From Gentiana macrophylla (Eukaryota > Streptophyta > Magnoliopsida > Gentianales > Gentianaceae), in the NCBI GenBank assembly GCA_026214975.1, contig CM047806.1:96309811-96373810 (forward strand): DNA of 64,000 nt. Direction: 5' to 3'. The notes under the pieces were generated by a model. That model ran no database searches. It saw nothing but the letters and a program-made list of their open reading frames with translations, and was not told where the DNA came from. The position numbers and the translations under genes are program-made. Of this stretch, positions 24,506 to 37,000 are shown piece by piece (within the stretch, counting starts at the first letter, position 1; each line of letters begins with the position of its first letter).

Positions 24506-26705
24506 TGTAACATCCCGACTTTTCAGAAAAGGGCAAAAGAGTCTTTTAACAAAAATTCATATTTTTGCTTTATTTTATTAAAGTATTTGAGTTTTATTTA
24601 TAAAAAAAATAAATTAAATGAATTTGGAAGTTATTTACTAGAAATAAAACTTCCCATTACAAGAAAGTTGTCAGAATGGTTTCAAAGCCCAAAGTTCGAA
24701 CTCTCCAGGCTTTGAGAGAAAAGAAAACAAGCAAAGAAGACTTCTTCCAATTTCTCTCTAGTCTTGGTCGGTTTTCAGAATCGTTTGAAGATTCAGAATC
24801 AGCGGGAATAGCGGATCGTTTTGATAGCAAAAGTTCAGAGTTTCGTAAAGGTATGGCTTTGGATCTAAATCTAGAATCTTGAAGATTAGGTCTCGTTTTG
24901 GTGTTCTAGTTGATCAAATTCGTAGTTTAAATTGTTTAGAAACCTTTGATCACAATTAATTTAGGTTTAATTGTTGATCAATTAGGTTTGAGTTGAAGGA
25001 TTAGAAGGTTGCTGCAGTTTGCTTGGTGTAGTACTTTGGAATTGCTTGCTAACAAGGTAAGAGGCTCTTCCTAATGATTAAATAAGATCTTATGTTGTTA
25101 AGGTTATGTTTTGGGTATAAATTGTGGTGTTTTGATGTTGAAATCATGTTTACATGTGGTCATGATTTTGCTTCATGATATGTGAGATTAAAGTAAAGAT
25201 TTTATGCTGTTATGATGTTTAGAATGATGTTAAACTTGGTTGGTTTTGAGTGGAAATCGTAAAGTACAGAAAATTGCAGGTTTTAGGTTTTTCTGGGGCA
25301 CAGGCGCATGCTTGCTCAAGGCAAGCGCACACCTGTGCTTGCTGAATGAAAAACAGAATGTTTACTGAGAGCACAAGCGCACGCTTGCTCAAGGCAAGCG
25401 TGCACCTGCTCAAGGCAAGCGCACACCTGTGCTTGCTGAATGAAAAACAGAATGCTAATAGTTACACAACCGCACGCTTGACCAGGGCAAGCGCACTCTT
25501 GACCCAGTTCTCATGAAAATATGTGTTTTAATACTATACATGGTTTAGGGACGTTCTAATGGATCTAATAACATTAAATGAACTTGAACAAGCCTCGATT
25601 AAGCTTCTGATGCGTTTAGTTCCGGCACCGAATGTACTCTTCAAGGGAGTTGAAGTTCGGGACCGTCGGAAGAGTATGACTGGCTTGTGCTTTGATGAAT
25701 TAGAATTCATTAATGTCTGTGTATATGCTAGGGCTTGTCCGTGTCTAGGGGTCTAAGTAAGAGAGTAGTTTATATGAGAGAGCTTACTTGAAAATACTTA
25801 GGTGGCTAGTTAACAATTAATAATAAACGTACGTGTGTAGTTAAAAGTTTAAACATCGTAACATTCTTGGTAAGGCACCTAGCTATATCGCAATGTGTGG
25901 ACGGTCAGATAAAGTGAATAACTCTGCTGGCCTATAAACGGCTAAATGGCAAGGGGACTTCGCCGAACGTATACACTATCGGATGGCTATCGGTGTGATC
26001 CACTGATATGTTGCAAACGATACCTCGTGGTGGGTAGCACCATGCGTTGTGCCCTTGAGTGCCGATGTGACAAAGATAAGTTAAGTTAAAAACGTTTAGT
26101 CACGACATGTTGACGAGCATGAAGTGAACCCTAGAATTGAGTCGGTCTCATAAAAATAACTTAATAATAATTAATGAACCTTTCGTTGTAAGACTTGATT
26201 ATACATTAGCTTCTTCCTCTTGCTAAGTACTTTGTACTTACCTCAATTGCATATGTTGTTTTGTGTTCTTTTGGGATGAGAAGACGAACAGGTTGGCCTT
26301 GAGCTCGTTGAGGAGTTCGATGATGATTTGATGACGATGAGGCCTTTATGATGCTTTTTTTTACTTTTCTATTAAAGGTTGTGCTATATTGTGTTGTAGA
26401 TTCTTAAAATAACCTGTTGTACTTTTATTCCAAGTTTGTAAGACAATGGTTGTATCTTTCTTTTGTAACATCGTACATTGTAAGCTTTATATCGTTGTTG
26501 TAAGCTTTTTCTTTCTACCTCTAGTCGGTTTGTATTCTACCCTAGTAGCATTTATGATTTTTTTCCCAAGCCTTTTGGGCTCACATTTTTATTTTGATAC
26601 GACGCACGAGAGAGGCGGCGTATAATATTATTTATTTATTTAATGTTATACGCCCGAACGTTCTCTTCCGGATAAGGGCTCGGTATCCGGGAGCGGGGCG
26701 TTACA
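24506..26705 (+). mobile_element. Solo LTR of a Tekay/Del-like Gypsy element, plus strand
   Basis: This 2200-bp sequence begins TGTAACATCCCGAC and ends GGGGCGTTACA. The TSD TGTAA is exact at 24501-24505 and 26706-26710. It is homologous over much of its length to the interrupted LTR at 17545-19214. 25290-25490 contains a duplicated 60-bp block built on CTTGCTCAAGGCAAGC, a perfect 16-base hairpin-like motif. The short open frames at 24676 and 25559 lie within LTR sequence and have no recognisable domain. Confidence 0.9.
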
Positions 26706-27101
26706 TGTAATGTTTTCCTTACTACGTTCGGGTTAGAATAAACTAAATTGTTCTGACCACATTTAGGTAGGTATAATGTTCCACATTCCACCGAACTCCG
26801 GTCGAATGTAGGCACGTAAGGAAACAATTAAGAGCAAAATTGAAAAATAATTGATGTGCAATAAGACAAATAATCGTGTGAAAAGACATTTCCTATATTT
26901 ATTGAAAGTATGTAATGAAAATTATAATTATCATTTAAATTAATATAATGATATGTATATATGAATTTATTAAGATAATGATGTTCACATTTATTTTTCA
27001 ACAATAGTGTATAATAGTCTTATGAATTATTACTACCGTCACCCCTATTACTCCCTAAGCATGACAAAAAATTACTTGGCTTGATCTTGATTTTTTATAA
27101 A

Positions 27102-27362
27102 GAAAACGTCGATCGCTCACTTGGTTTTTGTTGAACACCAACGTCAGACATGACGGTGTTCAACAAGAAACAACAGTGTGACTGACGTTCCCTATATAAA
27201 AAGTGTTAAAACTTAGAAACGCCAATCCACGGCTTTCCACTGTGTTCCAAAGTGTAAAAACTTAAAAAAGTCGGTCCACGACTTTCCAATGGTAGTGTTT
27301 GTGGCACACACCCATCGACGCCGTTGGTGTGCAAGAACACCAAATGATCGACGTTTTTTTTC
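27102..27362. mobile_element. MITE-like element with about 45-bp imperfect TIRs
   Basis: The left end is GAAAACGTCGATCGCTCACT, then TGGTTTTTGTTGAACACCAACG. The right end in complement is AAAAACGTCGATCATTTGGT, then GTTCTTGCACACCAACGGCG. Two further internal repeats read CCA.TCCACG.CTTTCCA. No coding capacity. It is related in motif (AACGTCAG) to the elements at 19782 and 59541. Confidence 0.65.
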
Positions 27363-27529
27363 ATCCGAAAAAATAATCAGAAAATGGGTGCCGGATTAAA
27401 CACGGGGGTGCTAATAGAACCCACCTAAATTTAATTAAATAAATAAATTTATTTAGGAGAAAACAATTTTCAAGGAGGGAAACACTTGACGGGAAAAACA
27501 CACCGGCCCTTTTATAATAGTAATGATAA

Positions 27530-27530
<1 letters not shown>

Positions 27531-27560
<30 letters not shown>
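27531..27560. repeat. (TA)n microsatellite
   Basis: Uninterrupted TA run downstream of the VPS9A stop codon. Confidence 0.95.
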
Positions 27561-27813
27561 CTACGGTGTTGCTTCATCAAAAATTGTACCGGACAAATGG
27601 ATGTATAGCAACCAACCAACTATTACTAAGTGCAAAATAGTAAAAACAATTATTTCATTTACATTCACTTGATACAACAACCATTTGTACCTTAAAATTT
27701 CTCGCACAAGCTAACCCTGCATGCACAACAAAAGCTGCCCTTCATATATTGCTAGCATCACAGTGTGCCACAAGACCTGATATACTATCCAAAAGCATAA
27801 TCTTTTTTTCTTT

Positions 27814-30800
27814 TCAAACATTCCCTACATGGTCTACTTCAAATAATGTAGAACCCATCTTCTCTACTTCAGACAACAGTTGAGTGTCAAGATCTTTATG
27901 TACCTCGTCGCTCAACTTTACGTTCCCTTCCGTATCCTCAGGCTGGTTCTCCAATTCAGCTTGCTTGATTAATGGTGGAGAACGTGGGTTTTCCAAACCT
28001 AAACCTTTAGCAAGAGAGACATACTTAAACACGAGTTGCTTGTAGTTGTTTAACAAGTCTTCAACATCTTGCACTGTCAGATCACCAGCCCGAGAATACA
28101 AGAATGGAAAATCTTGGAATACCTTTCGGGGATTATCCTCTTCCAGAAGCATGGTTGCCCCTTTGTTTTCTAGATCTGAGATTGAAGGATCTTTAGACAA
28201 CCGATCTTTTACACGTGATTCCTCACCGCTAGTTTTTGTGTGGAACGATTCAAGTGAGAATTGAGGTGACAGGTTAGACGCCGCCTGATGCTTGGTTGGG
28301 TTTACTACTTTGGAGTCAATATTTTGGTCGCGTTGAATTTGCAGTTGAATTTGCTGATTGCCTTGATCTCCAGATCCTCCAGAAAGGAGTGCTTCTGCAA
28401 ATACCATGTTCTTCTCAAATTCAGTTTCCTCTATTGATAGCGATTTAGCATCAATGTTCATAATAAAAGATTCAACTGAAAGAATATTTGTGAAAAAGTA
28501 GGCTGCCTCAGAGACTAATCGAGTTTGACGTCTATATCGCTGTATATAGGACAAATTTGAATGTAGTTGAGGAGGATTTGCCTGTCAAACACACACAAAA
28601 TGTTATCGGAGCAGATTTGCAATCCTTAAAAAAAAAAAAAAAAACCTTCCAATAATGAAGTCATGAAATACACCAGTAACAATTCATATCCATTCAAATG
28701 AACACTCATAAACTAAAGCTTCATTCACCAAGCATATTGTAATATCTACATGTCCTTGACATATTAAACAAGTAATTTCAGCTTAATGCACATCAACAAA
28801 AATACAAGTATTTGTACTATGTCTGCTTCCCTAACAATTTGTACCCCGGTTATATGTATACATTCCACAGCTTCCACAGATTGCTTAACCCCATTTATTT
28901 TGACAGAAATTTTAGAAGTTATTATTGACACGGCAACCTCCAATAATCACAATTATGGAACATGATGTTATCCAATATAGCTCTGCATGCATGATCACAT
29001 AAAGTTTTGGATATCAAAATTCCAAGGTGGAAGATTCATTTTCTTCTTTTACTTTGGAAATTTAAATGAAGGTTTAACTAGTTAACAGGTTAGGAAATCA
29101 CTATACAAAAAATTCTCATACATGAATAAATGAAAAATCAGAAGACCAATCTATACCATTATTACTCCAACTAACAGTAATAGAAAGATTTCTGATTTCT
29201 GCATCCTCTGGAACGTGTATACACATAGCCTTAAACTTCATAATATAGCCTTCAAAACTTGCATTGATCCTAGTAGCCTTACAAGCATAGAATCATGGCA
29301 AAGAGGAATAGCATTTAGTTTTGGGTATTATAATATTTTGGGAGCTAGATGACTGAAAGAAGTCCTGATCTTGAACATTCTCTGATACTACAATTGTAGC
29401 GGTTCAGAATTGGATTTCTTCAAGTTGGACCGCAGAAAGGGAAGTCACATAAAACAAATTATGCTCATTTACTGAATGACGAGCAATGCGATTCCCCTGG
29501 ACGTGAAAATGGTGAACGACCGCACAAAGTATGCATCTTATTTGTAGCTTGATGTGTATCCAGGGGGAGCAAACTTACATTGATTTGAAACTTGACCAAA
29601 GGAAAAAAAAAAAGGTACCGGACAATCTTCAACTTGGAATCAAGATAAAAATGTTACCATCTTCTGATGCACACCAGAGGGTTTCTTATGAGTGTTAGTG
29701 TGATCTGATCTTGAACCCGGATTCGGCTGAAGCAGGTTATACCTTGAGAGAAGATAAACCAGAAGAGGGGCAGGGGGGAAGGAAATTACTAAATACCCAT
29801 TTGCTGTAATAGTGTAATGTGAAGTGTTATGAGGGGAAAAAAAGTGTGGAATAAAAGGGTCCAAGATTTTTGGAGAAAGCTGGAAAAACGACAGAAAATG
29901 AAGAGAATGTGGAATATTCTTGGTTCTTGTAACTTGTAAGCTGCTACGCATATTGTTATTCTAACTGGATTATACATTCCACAAAATACTCGATGACCAA
30001 AACTATAAAACCATAAAAACAGGAAAAGAAAGAAAAAAAAACCTTCTGAGCGTAAATTACCTTACCTTTATAGTGACGTATATAAGAACTGGGAGAAAAT
30101 CATCAGCTCCAGGAGGATTATCCTTGGAGGCAATAGAGGCATTTAGCAATAGGTTACTGATGACCTTGCAACAATTCAAGATGCAAACAAGTTTGTCTCT
30201 TGGTGCTTTATACATATTAATCTTCTGAAGCTCTTTCTGCGCAAGCTGCCAAAGTTGAAAGGCGTGCACATGGATAAGAATTCTTATATTGTCAAACAGA
30301 TACTCGAAAAATGATTTCTCATTTTGAACCAACAATTTTGTAAAACTAAATATATAAAACTGCAATCTACATTTAAAAACGTATACGTAATTATTTACCA
30401 AGGGATTAATATCACCTTTCTCACCAGTAGTACATCCTCATTCCTCAAACCATAGGACCATCATACGTACTAATGAGAATAGTGCCTTAACAGGTACTTA
30501 GGCGAAGAAATCATTAGCAGCTTCACAATGAGCTGTACAGCCTAAATCGAGAAATGGATACATTCAGACGTGCTTAATAACTGCTTTAGATAACCACTCA
30601 ACTTCTTTATAGTGCATCTGAATTTCCTTAACAGATTTTAAGTGACAGGCTACGACTAGTGGGAGAAGTGGTCATTCTTTTTTATGGTCTCTATCGGTTT
30701 AATTTACTAAAACATTATTATTCATATATATGATATCATAATGGTATCCGCTCATATTATATTTTATTTTTTCAACTTCAATCATCTTCAGCATTCAGAT

Positions 30801-33800
30801 CCAGACATCACCATTATAAATTCAGCACTTCAATCATTTAGATACTTGTTAAATTTTCGAATCTCAGGCTTCAGTTCTAACAAATGGCCCCTTAGTCAAT
30901 CTGATGTCGGATATTATCTGGTATATGTTAAGTAAATTTTTAGGCAAGTGTGTTTTAGGCGATGACTCACTTGTATCACCTTTCAGATGACTGATGTTGT
31001 ATTTATACCACTGTTAAATGCCAGAACTAAATCACAGGGTCTAAATAAGACAATAGTGCAATGGTTTAATGCCAGTATAATTGTTAGTGTATATATGTAG
31101 AGATTACTACTCGCTAACAACTTAGGCTTATAAATGATATTGTAATTTATCATAGAATCAGTACAGAAGATTTCAATTTTCTAAATAATTATTGCTACAG
31201 CAACCGTCCACTACTATTGTTGTGCTTGTGGTAAAAGCTCACAGACATGTCGAAGTGTATAAACATGTAAAATACTTTTTCCCAACCAAAATAAGCCTCT
31301 AGTTGAGATGTTAATTTATCAATGACGAATACTTCTTATGGATGTCCCTACAAAGCTGTAGACAACAAGCATCCACTTACCAACCATGAAGTTTCATTTT
31401 GGAACATTGGCTTAATATCCAAATTCTCTGGTCGAATGAACTGTTGGACTAGAGCTATCTTATGGAAGAGTTGTTCATCAGCGGTTACATCCTCAGGAAG
31501 AGCAGCAAATACGCGGGTATATAACTTTGTCATGACATATTTCTCCAATCCCTGCAATTACCATGATATAAAGTTATAAACCGAACGAGTAAAAGAGTTG
31601 CTATTAAAAATTTGGATACCTGAATAAAAGTTGGAGAATCGAACATAAGGCTAATGAGTTTATGGCTATGTCCACTAGAACTAGATCAGGCAATGGTTCT
31701 AACCAAGTGTAAATGTTGAAAAGGAAAAGAATAAAGGATTCATTCCATTCAACTAAAAAAATGAACAAAAATATTTTTTTCTATCTTGTTGTGATTGGTG
31801 GAAATCCATCTACTCTACCAATGATTTCAGATATCATCTCCCTGACGAACATCTGAAAATTAAACTCATAATCCTTTCAATACTCCCAAAATAACTTTTT
31901 CCTCTTCTAACGTTAGGATATCAAAAAACATGCCGATGAAGCATGCCCTAGTGGTAAATGCTGAGGCCTCGGACCAAGTGGTCTTGAGTTCAAATCCCAT
32001 AATCCCCATGATTATAAAAAAAAAGGACAAAAAAAAGACAAAAAACAAAAAGCATATTCACGGTTGCCTGAAACAATGACCTCATGAAGGAAATATAATA
32101 CATACTAAAGACCGCATCTCAAGGACTGACATTTTTGCTGCATATTCTAAATATTGGTTGGTCATATTTCATAGTATAGGTATCAGCGCTGCTTGTGTCG
32201 GATATTATGGATCATAATTTAAATATTAAAAAACGCACAGACAATTCAAACGTTTGAAGACATAGCCTTAGACAAGTTAATTTTGTAGACAAGAGAACAA
32301 TGAAAAAAATCTCAAGATATGATTCCAAATGCTGTCCAACGGAACTATTCTCCCCTCGGTTTAGATTTGACTATCAGGCATCCTTTTGCTCATAATTTAC
32401 AACTTGTTAAGGTTAGGAAATAGAAATAGAAACTACAACTTTTCCATTCATTAAGCCTTTCAAGAATAATGAAAAATCCTGAAGCAATACATGCTGACAA
32501 TTCAAGAACGCCACATCACATAAAAGGATTTTTTTTTTTGGCCAAAAAAAAATCTCTTTCAATTACCATTCACTCGTTCACGATTCCATTGTTCATTTCT
32601 TTTTCCTGCCACGTCTGCAAGAGAACCATCAACAATTTGGACTTTATGATGTTTGGATGATGGTGCAAAAGTAGAAAAAAATGAAATATTACCTGTCTTA
32701 TAGCTTGAGGCCCCTGAATCTATGATCTAGGATGCATTACCTTCGTGGAGAGTGTCCTTAGATACCTCTTCAGCAGGTTTTTGCTTTTCAAGAAGTTGTC
32801 TTACAAAGTCAACTTTCTCCTTTGAAAAATGATTTCCACTTTCCACCTTAGATGAGTAAGCATGTTCAACTTTCCTTCGATTATTCTGATCATACAAGTT
32901 CTTCCTTGGACCTTGTCCTGGAAAGTAGAAGGTTTGCCATGTAGGTTCCAACACTTGTCCTTAGTATGACCATTCTTTTTGCAATAGTAACAAAATGGAT
33001 TCCATTTATTCTCATTCCTCCCATAGTTGTTTTTGGAGTGAAGCCTGCATAAGCAGTTAAGGCAGAGTGGTCTCCAACATAGGTTGGAACAGTATGAGTC
33101 ATGGCGACTCTCCTGCTTTCTTCTCTTCTTCTTATGTAGACAAAGGCCTCCATTATGTTAGGTAAGGGATTTTGAGAGAGATTTCATTCTCTCGCAGCAT
33201 CAAATTCAGGATTAAGACTTCCCAGAAACTCATACACTGTCTTGGTCTAGATTTTCTTGTATTTTGCTCCCATCAGTGTGACACCTAGTCTACGGCATTT
33301 AGCCGGTCAAGTTCTTGCCATAGAACCTTTAGGTGGTTAAAATATTTCGTCACATCCTTAGGCTCTTGTTCAATGTTTCTGAGTTCAGTCTTTACAGCAA
33401 GGGCTTGAGCTGATTGCCAAGATTTGAGTAAGTTGCAGCAACAACATCCCAAATCTCTTTTGAATTGGAGCAAAAAAGATAAGCCTGGCCAATACCAGGT
33501 TCCATAGAGTTTATTAGCCATGACATTATCATAGCATTCACGTTTCCTAAATAAACAGATCATCTGATTTTTCAGAGTCTGGAACCTTGACTGTTCCAAT
33601 CAAGTACCCCATTTTACCTCTTCCAGTGAAGTACATTTTGACGGATTGGCACCATGACAAATAGTTTGTACAATTTAGCTTCATGGTAGTAATATGTAGA
33701 GGAGGAATTTCTCCCATAGAGACGAATCGATTTCCAGTTTGCAGTCCAGTAGAGACACTACTGATAGCAGAACTTGCCACTTTAGGAATGAAGAAGTGTG

Positions 33801-33971
33801 AGAGTCTAAAGCTCTGATTACCATGTAAAAATGCAGTAGAAATGAAGTATAAATCTCTTCTTTCATTAGTTCTACAACTCTTATGAGAGTTGCTTAAATA
33901 GATACAAAGGGAACTAGCCGTTACCCTTAATTAGACAGCCATCCACTATCCTAAAAACTGGATTATAGCCG

Positions 33972-34013
<42 letters not shown>

Positions 34014-37000
34014 AACAACATCAGCCTCTAGGACCATAAAAAAACATATAAAAGATACACGGGAAATTATGGTGATTTCTAACAGGTGCTTAGTGCACTC
34101 CCTTACCCATTTTTGAGGGCAATAGGCATGTTATCTATAAACTCAAGACACTGAAGTTCTTCAGTACTGTTAGAACTTTGAATCTAAGTTTCCTCAATAC
34201 TTGATTGGAGTGACATGTCAGTGTCCTGATCACCTACATTCATGTTTTTTCTCTTTGTGATAACATGGATTATAGGGGGTCGATCAGATTATGAACCAGT
34301 TTGAGGTTCACTGACTTTATTACATGTTCCAGTTGTTGTTGGTTGGATAAAAGGAGTTACCCCAATATGAATGACATCCAACATATTGTTGAGTTGCTTA
34401 AATGTCACCCCCTTAAACTCATGTTGATAGTATGCATGTTCTTCATCAAAAATAACATCCAAAGTCACCAAAAAAAACTCTTAGTTAATGGAACATTTAT
34501 AGCCTTTTTGGCTAATTGAATAGCCAATAAAAATGCATTTTCTGGACTTAGGGTCCAGTTTACTTCTATGTTGGTTCTGAACATGAACATAAGATACACA
34601 ACCAAACATTTTAAGAGGAAGTTCAGATGAAATATGAGAAATTGGAAACCGACTTAGCAAGAATCCTTGATGGCATCATGTTCATTTATATGGGGCAGTA
34701 AGGATAGCTTCCCCCTCAATAGTGTTTAGGAACATGCACAAGTGACCTAGTAATCTCTACCGATGCCTATTCTTCCTCTCTATACTTCATTCTGTTGTGG
34801 AGTAACGACACATGATGTTTGATGTATCCGTTTTTCAGTGATAAACTCTTTTGCATTATCAGACCTAAGGGTCTGAATATTCGCCCCAGAATGAGTTTGG
34901 TTAAGCCTGTAAAATTTAATGAATATGCCTCCTACCTCTGATTTAAGTCTCATTAAATAGACACAAGTTATGCGACTGTGACCATCCACAAGGTTACAAA
35001 CCATCCTTGTTCTGGTATAGTTGTAACCATGGATGGTCCAAGGTGTCCGTATGAGCAAGGTTGAAAGACTAGTTTGCTTGTAGGTGTTAGCAGGAAACTG
35101 ACTTTGTGTCTGTTTAGCTAGACGACAAATTTCACGGTTCAGAAATCTTGGATTCAAGTTACCGAAAAGATCCGGAAACACTTTTGTGAAATAAACAAAA
35201 TCTCGGTGTTCCTAATCGTAACAAACACTTAAACTTTGGCTATGATTATCTTGATCCTCTACTTGTAGAATGAAGAATCCGACCACATTCCTTGCACTGC
35301 CAATCATCTTTATTGTTTTTATCTCCTGAAATTCACAACATTTTTGTGAAAACATGGCAATACAATTGAAATAATTGGTCAATTTCCCTACCGACAAGAG
35401 ATTGCAATTCTGGGACATGTAAAACATTATTCAATGTCAGTTTAGCATTTAAAACAATTGTCCATGTCCCTGAAACCTCTGGATACAAACCATCAACAAT
35501 TTTAATAATCCTAGGATAAATGGAGGGTGTATAGGAATTAAAGCATGTACCATCAACGGTCATGAGGTCTGAAGCCCCTGAATACACAATCCTGGGTCGC
35601 TTGTGGCCAGTTGACCAATCATGCTTAGTTGCTTACCTGACACAGCCAAGGAGGCAAGGCTGGTTCCTGGATCAGTTTTCTGTTTGAGGAGCTGCAGCAG
35701 TGCATTTATCTATTCTTTGCTAGCTAGATTGGATGGTATATCTGAATCCTCCTCAGTCTTAACGAACTTTACATTTTCGGGGATCTTCCAGCCTTCATTT
35801 CCAGCATTTCCAGGTTGGCCAGATTTTGTGGGCTTCCAATTATCAGGTTTGCCATAAAGTTTCCAACACATCTATTTAGTATACCCTCTCTTTTTGCAAC
35901 AATCGCACCAGGCTTTAGTGGTTTTTATCCTTGCTTGTTGTTTGCTCTTTTTGTGCAGCAAGTGCATAACTCTCTTGAGTAGAAACAGGTCATGGCCCCA
36001 TCAATAGTTTCCTTCTACTTTCCTCCCGTCTAACTTTTGCGAAAAATAATTTTAGGGTAGGCATTGGTTTGGTGATTCTACCTCTGACACCATCCAATTC
36101 TTGATTAACCCTATGAGAAACTTGAAGATCTTCCTTTTTCAACGCGGTGTTTGTACTTGATCGCATCTTCTTTGCAATTCCAACCAATTTCTTCATAGGC
36201 ATCTATCTGTTTCCATGAACTGGTCAACTAATTGAAATACTTGGTGACATTCATGTCATGTCACCCTGCATGAGGTCTTGAAGTTGGGCTTCAACTTCAT
36301 ACAATTCAGTCTTTTTTGAGAGAGAACATCTCTCTTGCAGCACTTCATATTTTAGATGTTTCATAGAGGAGGAAGTCTCCAGTCCACTGATTTCAGGCAT
36401 CATAAACCCAATAATAAGCTAGGACATCACTAAATTGTTTTCTGCATTCCAAGTTCTGAGTGTTGAATCTTCACGATCGGGTTGGTAAATTCCCATCCTT
36501 GCCGCAACCAGTGATGAACATTTTAATGAATCTAGACCACTATAAACAGTTTTTACCATTAGCTTATAGCTTGAGATGGTAAGAGACACATTTTCTAAGA
36601 CATTAGACCCTGCTCCAGAAAGTATAACTGGAGTTGAAGAGATTTCAGTGGCTGAAGAGGTTGTTTCAGAGGCCATTGATGGACGGAAACAAAAGCTTAC
36701 GAGCAGGTAATATTTAAATCAAGGATCTGATACCATAAATAATTAGAAAGAAGTAATTTTCCTATTATCAAAGGTAGAATATACACAGCCTTTTATAGAC
36801 GGAGAACCTAACTGCTAAAACCTAATACAGGAATGATTTAACTATGGAAAGTCAGCAAGGAAATATTCTCACTTTATTGCTCCTCAAATCTATAAAAGGA
36901 AAGAAGAAGCTGTAAAAACAGTTGTACAAAACTGTAAGAGCGGAAGATAAATAAGAGAGGAGAGAAATAACTTGTAGTTTATTTCATTAAGAAGAAGCTT

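Larger units (their letters stand above)
23920..26785. repeat. Local tandem repeat (about 150-bp unit) split by a MITE and an LTR
   Basis: Three partial units share GTCAGAACATAACCAC, TACGTATC..AC.ATTTTA, TGGCCGAACATGTA, then TTTTCCT.ACTAC.TTCGG, ACTAAATTGTTCTGACCACA and GTAGGTATAA. They lie at 23930-24025, 24360-24505 and 26711-26785. The MITE (24026-24359) separates unit 1 from unit 2; the solo LTR (24506-26705) separates unit 2 from unit 3. Confidence 0.72.

Noticed and set aside
24676..24882. 68-codon frame in the 24506 LTR
   Set aside because: It lies wholly within an LTR with exact TSD and shows no domain; it probably reflects chance openness of the leader.
31940..32000. A tRNA gene
   Set aside because: Boxes A and B are recognisable but the acceptor stem does not pair and there is a long A-rich tail; SINE-like is the better reading.
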